Part shown: positions 1 through 5,566 of the stretch, one piece after another
Numbering within the stretch: the stretch's first letter is position 1
Layout of the letters: every line of letters starts with the position of its first letter
From: Coriobacteriia bacterium
GTDB lineage: Bacteria > Actinomycetota > Coriobacteriia > Anaerosomatales > JAENZW01
Reading direction: 5' to 3'
Length of the DNA stretch: 6,369 nucleotides
Assembly (NCBI GenBank): GCA_029858605.1
Contig: JAOUET010000110.1
Coordinates: 1-6,369, forward strand
Position numbers and translations under genes: made by a program
Notes under the pieces: model-generated
The model's database searches: none
Seen by the model: only the letters and a program-made list of their open reading frames with translations
Told to the model about the DNA's origin: nothing

Positions 1-239
1 AGCTGGAACTCGTCGAAGGGGAGCCTGCGGGCTGCGGCCCACACTCCGGCTAGAATCCCGAGGGCAGTCGGTAGACCCCTCAGCGAGCGGGCGACTTCGG
101 CGCCGGCCTTCCACTGCTTGCGCGCGGCTTTCGACTGGAGGATGCCGTATAGCAGCAAGTCCAGGAGAATCCCGATAGCGGTAGCCACGCCAAATGCGGC
201 TGCCGCCGAGCCCAAGCTGGCAACGAAGTCCTCGCTCAC
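1..239 (-). CDS. Probable MscS-type mechanosensitive channel, N-terminal part (runs off the left edge)
   Basis: Only the first 79 codons are present, starting at a GTG (237-239) with GGAAGGGG 7 nt upstream. The peptide begins MSEDFVASLGSAAAAFGV. It has a hydrophobic segment at about residues 9-34 (with an unusual Asp27 inside it), a basic stretch (SKAARKQWKAGAE, 36-48), then a second hydrophobic segment at 55-70 (GLPTALGILAGVWAAA) ending in RRLPF. A first helix, a charged linker, and a helix ending in a 'LPF/LPL' turn is how many MscS-family channels begin; such channels open under membrane tension to release solutes after hypo-osmotic shock. The gene follows the TreT-like gene by 49 nt with no terminator between, so it is probably the last gene of the trehalose operon. 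The pore helix and the beta domain that would prove the family are outside the window. The call rests on N-terminal pattern plus context; an unrelated small membrane protein is possible. Confidence 0.55.
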   Translation of the reverse strand, partial: MSEDFVASLGSAAAAFGVATAIGILLDLLLYGILQSKAARKQWKAGAEVARSLRGLPTALGILAGVWAAARRLPFDEFQ

Positions 240-288
240 GCAGAGTCCCCTTCCACGGTCCCAAGAATTGTAGCGTCTTTGTGCCCTG

Positions 289-1506
289 TCACGACTCGTT
301 CAGCACCGAGTCGAGTAGCGCGAGGTAGTGACCCAGCAGGCGCGTGATGAGGAAGTTCTCTCGCACGTGCTCCTTGCCGCGCACGGCGAGTTCTTCGGCA
401 AGCTTGTCGTCGGTGAGTATCTCGACGATCCGATTCGCGCACAAATCGAGATCGTTGGGCTCCACCAGGAAGCCGGTATCCCCGTCGATGACCTGGAGTG
501 GGATGCCGCCTACTGCGGACGCAACGACCGGCGTGCCCTTCCACATCGCTTCGGATACCGTCAAGCCGAAGCCCTCACGCAGCGATTTCTGGAGAACCAC
601 GGAGGACATGCGCTGCAAAGCGTTGATCTCCGCGTCGCTCGCGCCGATCATCAGGATCACGTCACCGCGATCGAGGAGACCGCCCGCCCGGCGCTTGACC
701 TTCTCGAAGATGGTGAAGCCCTCCGGGTCGTCGGTTGCCATGTTGCCCGCCAATACCAGCCGACAGTCGACGCGCTCTCTGACGCGCTTGTAGACCTCGA
801 TGACGCCCAGCGGGTCCTTCCACTTGTCGAAGCGTGAGACCTGTGTGATGAGCGGCTTGTCGAGCGGTATGCCGTAGCGCTTCATGTACCTGGCGATCGT
901 GGCGTCGGGCAGCGCGACGTTCTTCTGGTTGATCGGGTCGATCGCCGGATTGACGATGCGCTGTTCGATGGGCAGGTCGGGTCGCAAGTATGCTTCGTGG
1001 CTGACGATCATGAGGTCGTAGCGCAGGATGTAGCCCTGCAGGAACTCCCACAGCTTCGGGTTGGGATCGGACAGGTCGATGTGACATCGCCAAATCCACG
1101 GCTGACGCTTCTTGTAGAACTTGATGATCGGCAGCGGCTGCGGGTCGTGGATGACGACGGCATCGTGTGTCGTGATGTGCGTGTACTGTGAGAACGCCTC
1201 GTTTACCTGCGTGTAGAGCCTCTTCTTCTGTTCGGAAAGGTTGATCGGCTCACCCTGCAGTCCATTGTGGAACGCCTTGGTGACGTTGAAGAAGTCGGTG
1301 CCTCCCACCAGCACGCGCCACCCGGCGTCGACGCCGGCGTCGTTCATCAGCGGGATGAGCGTGTAGAGCATCTCAGCGACCCCGCCCCCTTGGGCGGTGG
1401 AGTTGACGTGCACGATGTGGCGGTCGTAGAGCTTGGATGCCCGCTTGTGCAGATCCGCGAGGATCTCGTCTTCGACTATGCCGCGGTAGTCCTCGAGGCG
1501 CTTCAT
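289..1506 (-). CDS. treT: TreT-like trehalose glycosyltransferring synthase (GT4 family)
   Basis: This 405-aa protein is a GT-B fold GT4 glycosyltransferase. TreT enzymes join NDP-glucose and glucose to give alpha,alpha-trehalose in the cytoplasm. Visible marks: HVNSTAQGGGVAEML (33-47), the TreT-type glycine-rich acceptor-side loop; VIHDPQPLP (118-126); WRCHIDLSDPN (139-149); the donor-domain strand TQVSRFDKWKDP (231-242) with Arg235 and Lys240 in the usual phosphate-contact places; and the GT4 E-x7-E motif, Glu311 and Glu319, in LREGFGLTVSEA, followed by GGIP (333-336). Length matches known TreT proteins. The start overlaps the stop of the upstream gene as ATGA, and GGGGGTGAG lies about 6 nt before the ATG, so translation is probably coupled. 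In Thermoproteus tenax a glycosyltransferase in the same place activates the fused trehalose-phosphate synthase/phosphatase; this protein may do that, make trehalose itself, or both. The sequence cannot decide between these. Confidence 0.88.
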   Translation of the reverse strand: MKRLEDYRGIVEDEILADLHKRASKLYDRHIVHVNSTAQGGGVAEMLYTLIPLMNDAGVDAGWRVLVGGTDFFNVTKAFHNGLQGEPINLSEQKKRLYTQVNEAFSQYTHITTHDAVVIHDPQPLPIIKFYKKRQPWIWRCHIDLSDPNPKLWEFLQGYILRYDLMIVSHEAYLRPDLPIEQRIVNPAIDPINQKNVALPDATIARYMKRYGIPLDKPLITQVSRFDKWKDPLGVIEVYKRVRERVDCRLVLAGNMATDDPEGFTIFEKVKRRAGGLLDRGDVILMIGASDAEINALQRMSSVVLQKSLREGFGLTVSEAMWKGTPVVASAVGGIPLQVIDGDTGFLVEPNDLDLCANRIVEILTDDKLAEELAVRGKEHVRENFLITRLLGHYLALLDSVLNES

Positions 1507-3698
1507 TTCGCACTCACCCCCGCCAGTCCTTCGAGCAGTTCAAGAATCTCATCGTGGTGGCGCACCGAGTAGCGCGCCGAGGTCGGACCTTGTCCGATCT
1601 TGATAGTCCATGCAGTGTCCGGGGCCACCTCGAACACATCCTCATCCGTGCGATCGTCCCCTATGGCCATCCTGAAGTCGAGGTCTCCCCACTGCATCCA
1701 GCGATGCGCCGCTCGGCCCTTGTCGACCCGGGCGCTCTTGACCTCTATTACCTTGTTCCCGTCCATCATCGCCAGATCGAGCTCGCTAACCAAAGCCGCC
1801 AGAGCTTCGCGAAACTCGGATGCGCGTGCCTCGCCGAGAGCAGACTCGGCACGGCGGTAGTGCCACGCCAGCGAGTAGTCCTTCTCCTCTACGAAAGAGC
1901 CTGGCGTGCGGTCAACGAACATCTCGAGTGTCGGCCGAACGTTGGGCATCCAGTCGTTCGTCATCGGCTCGATGGTGATCCACTCCCTGCCCCGGCGGCG
2001 AATCCAGACGCCATGTTCGGCGACCAGGTCGACCGGAAGATCCCCGAGCCACTCATCGAGCGTCTCGCGCCTTCTGCCGGAGATCACTACGAGTGTGTTG
2101 CGCTTGTCGGAGCCGAGCTTCTCGAGTGTCTCGAGAAGCTTCTTCGAGGGCGCCGCAAGCTCGGGGCGCGAGGCGAACGGCGTCAGAGTGCCGTCGTAGT
2201 CGAGGAGCAGCAGACGGCGCTTCGCCTTGCGGTAGGCCTTCACCAGTTGTTCTCTGTGCCACGCATCCAGGTTGTGTTCCATCCCTGCGAGCTGCTCCAA
2301 CTTGCACTGCTCCAACCTGCCGAGATAGTCCTCGGCCCACCTTTGGACCGTGTAGCGCTTCAGCCGCTTCTGCATCGCCTCGTTGTGTTGCCGCTGTTCT
2401 TCTTCCGGCATCACCAGGGCTTCGCTTAGCCCCTCGATCATCTCGTCCTGGTCGTACGGATTGACCAGGACCGCCTCGCCGAGTTCGCGAGCGGCACCCG
2501 CCATCTCCGAGAGAACGAGCACGCCGTCGCCGTTCGTGCGCGCGGCGACGTATTCCTTCGCAATCAGGTTCATGCCGTCGCGCAGGGGCGTGACGAGCGC
2601 CACGTCGGCGGCGGCGTACATCGCGCACAGCGTGTGGAACGGCAGCGAGCGGTACATGTACCTGACCGGCATCCAGTCCATGGTGCCGAAGGTCCCGTTT
2701 ATCGAACCGACGAGTTGATCGACTTCGGACTTGAGCTGCCTGTAGCGCTCCACTCTCGTGCGCGATGGAACTGCGACGCACACCATTTCCACGCGGCCGT
2801 GCCACTCAGGGTGCCTCTCGAGGAACTTCCCGAACGCGCGCAAACGCTCGGGGATGCCCTTGGTGTAGTCGAGTCGGTCGATGGAGAGCACGACCTTGCG
2901 GCCACCCCCGCGTCTCTCGATATGCTTCGCCTCGCGTTCAGCCTTCGCGGAACGCGCGCCTTCGGCGTAGCGTTCGTAGTCGATACCCATCGGGAACGCG
3001 TCGACGCGCACGAGGCGGTTCTCGAACATGACGTGGCCGCGCTGCTCCTCCAGGCCGAGGAGATGGTTGACCGCATCGTCGAAGTAGCGCGCATAGTCGT
3101 ATGTGTGGAAGCCGATCAGGTCCGAGCCGAGGAGACCCTTCAGGAGTTCGCGTCGCCAAGGCAGTGCCCGGAAGACCTCGAATGTCGGCCACGGTATGTG
3201 CAGGAAGAAGCCGATCGTCGCACCGGGTAGTTTCTCGCGAAGCATGCTCGGCAGCAGCATGAGCTGGTAGTCGTTGATCCAGATGATGTCTCCGGAACGA
3301 GCGACGTCGAGCACGGCATCACGGTACTTGCGGTTCACGCGTTCGTACGCTTGCCACATCGAGGAATCGAACTCGGCGTAGCGAGTGAAGTAGTGGAAGA
3401 GCGGCCAGAGCGTCCGATTCGAGAAGCCGTGGTAGAAGCCGCGTATGTCGTTTTCCGTGAGGAACACGGGCACACACGAGTGCTGTGCGGCAAGCTGCTC
3501 GGCGATACGCTTCTTCTCCTCGGCCTCGAGTCGCGAAACCGGCACCTCAGCCCAGCCCACCCAGATGCTCTCGTGCGTTTCGTGGTACGAACCGAGGCCC
3601 GTCGCCACACCGCCGATGCTGCGCTTCAGCATCAGTTCGCCTTTGCGCTTCTCGACGGTGACGGGCAATCGGTTCGAGACTATTACCAGTCGCTGCAT
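1503..3698 (-). CDS. otsAB: Fused trehalose-6-phosphate synthase/phosphatase (OtsA-OtsB, TPSP)
   Basis: This 731-aa bifunctional enzyme should convert UDP-glucose plus glucose-6-phosphate to trehalose-6-phosphate, then remove the phosphate. The N-terminal GT20 domain (about 1-465) has RLVIVSNRLPV (3-13), the GG-ATG loop (29-34), WVGW (46-49), FYHGFSNRTLWPLFHY (88-103), WINDYQLMLLP (140-150), FFLHIPWP (164-171), IDRLDYTKG (273-281, with Arg275 and Lys280) and PLRDGMNLIAKE (371-382). These match the OtsA residues that hold UDP-glucose and glucose-6-phosphate, and none seems missing. The C-terminal HAD phosphatase (about 490-731) has DYDGTL (500-505, nucleophile Asp500), SGR (540-542), EHG (561-563), Lys654/Lys660 and GDDRTDED (680-687). 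I chose the ATG at 3698 because the family begins at the RLVIVSNRLP strand; an in-frame ATG at 3728 would add 10 residues, and neither has a strong ribosome binding site. It is first in an operon with the TreT-like and channel genes. A short inverted repeat (CTCGG/CCGAG, 3754-3767) lies in its leader. Confidence 0.95.
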   Translation of the reverse strand: MQRLVIVSNRLPVTVEKRKGELMLKRSIGGVATGLGSYHETHESIWVGWAEVPVSRLEAEEKKRIAEQLAAQHSCVPVFLTENDIRGFYHGFSNRTLWPLFHYFTRYAEFDSSMWQAYERVNRKYRDAVLDVARSGDIIWINDYQLMLLPSMLREKLPGATIGFFLHIPWPTFEVFRALPWRRELLKGLLGSDLIGFHTYDYARYFDDAVNHLLGLEEQRGHVMFENRLVRVDAFPMGIDYERYAEGARSAKAEREAKHIERRGGGRKVVLSIDRLDYTKGIPERLRAFGKFLERHPEWHGRVEMVCVAVPSRTRVERYRQLKSEVDQLVGSINGTFGTMDWMPVRYMYRSLPFHTLCAMYAAADVALVTPLRDGMNLIAKEYVAARTNGDGVLVLSEMAGAARELGEAVLVNPYDQDEMIEGLSEALVMPEEEQRQHNEAMQKRLKRYTVQRWAEDYLGRLEQCKLEQLAGMEHNLDAWHREQLVKAYRKAKRRLLLLDYDGTLTPFASRPELAAPSKKLLETLEKLGSDKRNTLVVISGRRRETLDEWLGDLPVDLVAEHGVWIRRRGREWITIEPMTNDWMPNVRPTLEMFVDRTPGSFVEEKDYSLAWHYRRAESALGEARASEFREALAALVSELDLAMMDGNKVIEVKSARVDKGRAAHRWMQWGDLDFRMAIGDDRTDEDVFEVAPDTAWTIKIGQGPTSARYSVRHHDEILELLEGLAGVSAK

Positions 3699-3819
3699 GT
3701 TTGCTGGGGACTGTCGCCTGCACGCCATCCGGTCCGCTCAGTAAGCGTGCCCCCTCGGACAGCCGAGCCCTACTACCCTAACATTCCCTTCCAGTTTGCC
3801 GAGGACACGCTTGGCTCGT

Positions 3820-3849
3820 TTGACCCTTCCCACCCGCGCACGCTATCCT
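3820..3849 (+). promoter_or_regulatory. Sigma-70-type promoter for the tRNA-Lys/tRNA-Glu operon
   Basis: A -35 box TTGACC (3820-3825) and a -10 box TATCCT (3844-3849) are separated by 18 nt. Transcription would start near 3856, about 35 nt before tRNA-Lys, which leaves a short leader for RNase P to remove. The boxes are close to consensus in a GC-rich spacer. The call is from sequence alone. Confidence 0.55.
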
Positions 3850-3890
3850 ACGCTCCGCCCTGCGTGTGCCACGCGCAGCGTAAACAGAGA

Positions 3891-3966
3891 GGGCCGTTAG
3901 CTCAGTTGGTAGAGCAGGGGACTTTTAATCCCAAGGTCGCAGGTTCGAAACCTGCACGGCCCACCA
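3891..3966 (+). tRNA. tRNA-Lys (anticodon TTT)
   Basis: The 76 nt fold as a full cloverleaf. The acceptor stem is GGGCCGT/ACGGCCC, the D arm GCTC...GAGC, the anticodon loop CTTTTAA (anticodon TTT) and the T arm GCAGG TTCGAAA CCTGC. Discriminator A and an encoded CCA follow. The anticodon stem (GGGGA/TCCCA) has a G-A mismatch at the 27-43 pair; the other four pairs are Watson-Crick, so the gene is probably functional. It is 11 nt upstream of tRNA-Glu and probably transcribed with it. Confidence 0.97.
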
Positions 3967-3977
3967 CAAGTGAACAT

Positions 3978-4053
3978 GCCCCCATCGTCTAGAGGCCAAG
4001 GACTCCGCCCTTTCAAGGCGGCAACAGGGATTCGAATTCCCTTGGGGGCACCA
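3978..4053 (+). tRNA. tRNA-Glu (anticodon TTC)
   Basis: The 76 nt form a full cloverleaf. The acceptor stem is GCCCCCA/TGGGGGC, the anticodon arm CCGCC CTTTCAA GGCGG (anticodon TTC) and the T arm AGGGA TTCGAAT TCCCT. Discriminator A and an encoded CCA follow. The last 12 nt and the following base recur 1243 nt downstream (5285-5297) as part of a direct repeat, so the 3' end of this gene is a candidate insertion or duplication point; the copy here is the intact one. Confidence 0.97.
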
Positions 4054-4100
4054 GAACTCAAGTAGGCCCGTCTGCCGAAGCAGGCGGGCCTAGCTGTCGA
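4042..4100 (+). repeat. Direct repeat, left copy: tRNA-Glu 3' end plus hairpin
   Basis: This 59-nt block matches 5285-5343 at 52 of 59 positions. It has three parts. The first 13 nt (TTGGGGGCACCAG, the tRNA-Glu 3' end plus one base) are identical. The next 8 nt differ at 6 positions. The last 38 nt, holding the hairpin and TAGCTGTCGA, differ only at one loop base. This copy is joined to the intact tRNA gene, so it would be the attL-like side if the block marks an insertion. Confidence 0.85.
4063..4092 (+). terminator. Strong hairpin after the tRNA genes, probable terminator or processing signal
   Basis: TAGGCCCGTCTGC and GCAGGCGGGCCTA pair over 13 bp (one G-T pair) around a CGAA loop, 9 nt after the tRNA-Glu CCA. 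Position and stability suggest it ends the tRNA transcript, but no T-run follows (the next bases are GCTGTCGA), so this is not a classic intrinsic terminator. It is nearly symmetrical and would form in either transcript direction. The rest of the 4093-4299 spacer shows only a possible promoter and a ribosome binding site. Confidence 0.5.
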
Positions 4101-4184
4101 GACCGCCGTGCGCGATTCGGCCGTGCTCTGCGCCGTGTGATGCACCCGTTGCGCTGTCGAGTGACTGCCCTCGGTCGAGTCGAG

Positions 4185-4213
4185 CAGACAGTGCGCCCGG
4201 CTGGGGGTAGACT
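4185..4213 (+). promoter_or_regulatory. Possible promoter of the first repeat-protein gene
   Basis: CAGACA (4185-4190) and TAGACT (4208-4213) are 17 nt apart and resemble -35 and -10 boxes (four of six matches in the -35). Transcription would start near 4220, giving a leader of about 80 nt before the ATG at 4300. The -35 is weak and other pairs cannot be ruled out. Confidence 0.3.
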
Positions 4214-4284
4214 TTGGCAGAGAATGCGGCGGGGGCTGCACCTGAGACCGAGGGCGCGTGTTCTGGCCTGGCTGGGGGCCTGTC

Positions 4285-4293
4285 GAGGAGGGG
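4285..4293 (+). promoter_or_regulatory. Ribosome binding site that fixes the start at 4300
   Basis: GAGGAGGGG lies 6 nt before ATG 4300. An in-frame ATG at 4258 would put this site inside the coding region and add 14 residues ahead of a clean signal peptide, so 4300 is the better start. Confidence 0.8.
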
Positions 4294-4299
4294 CCGAAG

Positions 4300-5259
4300 A
4301 TGAAGTACCGATTGACTGCCGTTGCAGCTGCCATCTGTGTCGCGGTCTTCGTCTGTGTGAGTGTCGAGGCCGCGATTGCATACGAACCTGCAGCTCTGGC
4401 GCTCGCGGCCGGAGGCAAGACAGGCGACTTCAACGGTGACCACGTCGTCGACATCGTCGCCCAGTACGACTACGGCGGCACCAAGACGGGCCTATGGGTA
4501 TTCGTGTCGAATAGCTACGGGGTATTCGACACAAGATTCGAGCCGCAACTGTGGTGGTACGGGACGAAGTACTCGGCGGCCATCTCGCAGATTGTGGTCG
4601 GCGAATTCAACGGTGACGGTGTCCGCGACATCGTCGCCCAGTACGACTACGGCGGCACCAGGACGGGCCTGTGGGTGTTCGCTTCGGACGGTGACAGCTT
4701 TCATCCGCAATTGTGGTGGTACGGGACCAAGTACTCGGCTGCCAACTCGCAGATCACCGCAGCCGACTTCGACGCTGACGGTGTCGACGACATCGTCGCC
4801 CAGTACGACTACGGCGGCACCAAGACGGGCCTGTGGGTGTTCGCTTCGGACGGTGACAGCTTTCATCCGCAACGGTGGTGGTACGGGACCAAGTACTCGG
4901 CTGCCAACTCGCAGATCACCGCAGCCGACTTCGACGGCAACGGTATCGAGGACATCGTCGCCCAGTACAACTACGGCGGCACCAAGACGGGCCTGTGGGT
5001 GTTCGCTTCGAACGCGCTCACAGGTAGCTGGACATTCACCCCGCAGAGGTGGTGGTACGGGACCAAGTACTCGGCCGCCAACTCGCAGATCACCGCAGGC
5101 GACTTCAACTACGACGGCATGGTGGACATCGGCGCCCAGTACAACTACGGCGGGACTACCACGGGGATGTTCATCTTCTGGTCGAAGGGCTATGGCTTCA
5201 TCCCGTTCAGGTCCTGGTACGGCACGAAGTACTCGGCGGCGCGCTCGCAGATCGGGTGA
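4300..5259 (+). CDS. Exported protein made of five calcium-loop (VCBS/FG-GAP-like) repeats
   Basis: The 319-aa product starts with a signal peptide: basic start MKYR, hydrophobic core 5-22, likely cleavage after AIA (25-27). After a short linker (28-41) the whole protein is five repeats: 42-100, 101-154, 155-208, 209-266 and 267-319. Each repeat opens with a loop like GDFNGDG-x2-D, the DxNxDG pattern typical of calcium-binding VCBS/FG-GAP repeats. It then has DIVAQYDYGGTKTGLWVF and ends in WWYGTKYSAANSQI. Repeats of this type fold as beta-propeller blades, so a small five-blade propeller on or outside the cell surface is a reasonable inference. No enzymatic domain, anchor or sorting signal is visible. 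Function is unknown; sugar or surface binding is possible, since calcium-loop propellers of similar repeat length include lectins. The last repeat stops early compared with the others, and the gene lies between two copies of a direct repeat. Confidence 0.85.
   Translation: MKYRLTAVAAAICVAVFVCVSVEAAIAYEPAALALAAGGKTGDFNGDHVVDIVAQYDYGGTKTGLWVFVSNSYGVFDTRFEPQLWWYGTKYSAAISQIVVGEFNGDGVRDIVAQYDYGGTRTGLWVFASDGDSFHPQLWWYGTKYSAANSQITAADFDADGVDDIVAQYDYGGTKTGLWVFASDGDSFHPQRWWYGTKYSAANSQITAADFDGNGIEDIVAQYNYGGTKTGLWVFASNALTGSWTFTPQRWWYGTKYSAANSQITAGDFNYDGMVDIGAQYNYGGTTTGMFIFWSKGYGFIPFRSWYGTKYSAARSQIG
4423..5256 (+). repeat. Five in-frame tandem repeats inside the 319-aa protein gene
   Basis: Units are 4423-4599 (177 bp), 4600-4761 (162), 4762-4923 (162), 4924-5097 (174) and 5098-5256 (159). 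Length differences fall in the variable loop before the WWYGTKY signature. Units 2 and 3 are nearly identical in DNA (4627-4773 against 4789-4935, three mismatches in 147 nt), which points to a recent duplication of one blade. Confidence 0.9.
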
Positions 5260-5284
5260 CTTCGCAAGAGTGGTCACTCCGCTT

Positions 5285-5343
5285 TTGGGGGCACCAGCTA
5301 CAACGTAGGCCCGTCTGCCGAGGCAGGCGGGCCTAGCTGTCGA
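5285..5343 (+). repeat. Direct repeat, right copy: tRNA-Glu 3' fragment plus hairpin
   Basis: This block repeats 4042-4100 (52 of 59 positions). Nothing tRNA-like lies upstream of it: there is no T-loop or acceptor 5' strand, so it is a fragment of 13 nt and not a second tRNA gene. It lies 25 nt after the stop of the first repeat-protein gene and would be the attR-like side of an insertion. A local duplication of the tRNA tail plus terminator would look the same. Confidence 0.8.
5306..5335 (+). terminator. Second copy of the 13-bp hairpin, probable terminator of the first repeat-protein gene
   Basis: The two arms are identical to those of the hairpin at 4063-4092; only the loop differs (CGAG for CGAA). 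It lies 46 nt after the stop codon at 5259, where a terminator would be expected, but again without a T-run. Keeping both arms unchanged while the adjacent 8-nt spacer has diverged suggests the fold is used. Confidence 0.5.
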
Positions 5344-5445
5344 AGGGCGCGTGTTTGAGCCGCCCCGGCTTCGGGTACCAGGAGCGCGCGGGCAAACCGG
5401 GCGTCTAGCACGACACGCGACCGAACCCCGCATATTCTCGTGGGA

Positions 5446-5486
5446 GTCGGTTCGCAACTGAGCGCCTGGAGCGCTTGCGAACCGAC
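5446..5486. other. Perfect 12-bp inverted repeat upstream of the second repeat-protein gene
   Basis: GTCGGTTCGCAA (5446-5457) and TTGCGAACCGAC (5475-5486) are exact reverse complements, 17 nt apart. The inner part can form a further GCGC/GCGC stem around a CTGGA loop. It ends 80 nt before the ATG at 5567. No T-run follows. It could be an RNA hairpin in the leader, an operator for a dimeric regulator, or a second terminator. I see no clear promoter in the 5344-5566 spacer; TATGGT at 5520-5525 is a possible -10 without a convincing -35. Confidence 0.6.
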
Positions 5487-5550
5487 GGCGCAACCGACCC
5501 TCCGGGGTATGTGTTGCGCTATGGTATCGATCAGGTCGAAGACCCGTCCC

Positions 5551-5558
5551 GAGGGGGG
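5551..5558 (+). promoter_or_regulatory. Ribosome binding site of the second repeat-protein gene
   Basis: GAGGGGGG lies 8 nt before ATG 5567 and supports that start over the in-frame ATG at 5627, which would cut the signal peptide's basic region and part of its core. Confidence 0.7.
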
Positions 5559-5566
5559 ATCGCGTC

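Noticed and set aside
1437..2429. Plus-strand open frame of 330 codons
   Set aside because: It is antisense to the otsAB/treT coding region, which has full family motifs; GC-rich codon bias commonly leaves such frames open.
3699..3728. Alternative otsAB start at ATG 3728 (10 extra residues)
   Set aside because: The extra residues MACRRQSPAN lie before the conserved first beta strand, and the site has no better ribosome binding site; it cannot be wholly excluded.
3897..4454. Minus-strand open frame of 185 codons across both tRNA genes
   Set aside because: It is a translation of tRNA antisense and spacer. The shared ARPACxGRRAY peptide in this frame and in 4492-5709 is only the hairpin repeat being read as protein.
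5285..5297. A second tRNA gene ending at GGGGGCACCA
   Set aside because: No T-loop, anticodon arm or matching acceptor 5' strand lies in the preceding 70 nt; only the 3' tail is present.
5390..5398. GGGCAAACC, resembling the core of a c-di-GMP-I (GEMM) riboswitch upstream of the second repeat-protein gene
   Set aside because: The expected GAAA-capped stem and the GGGACGCAAAG segment that should follow are absent, so the 9-nt match is probably chance.
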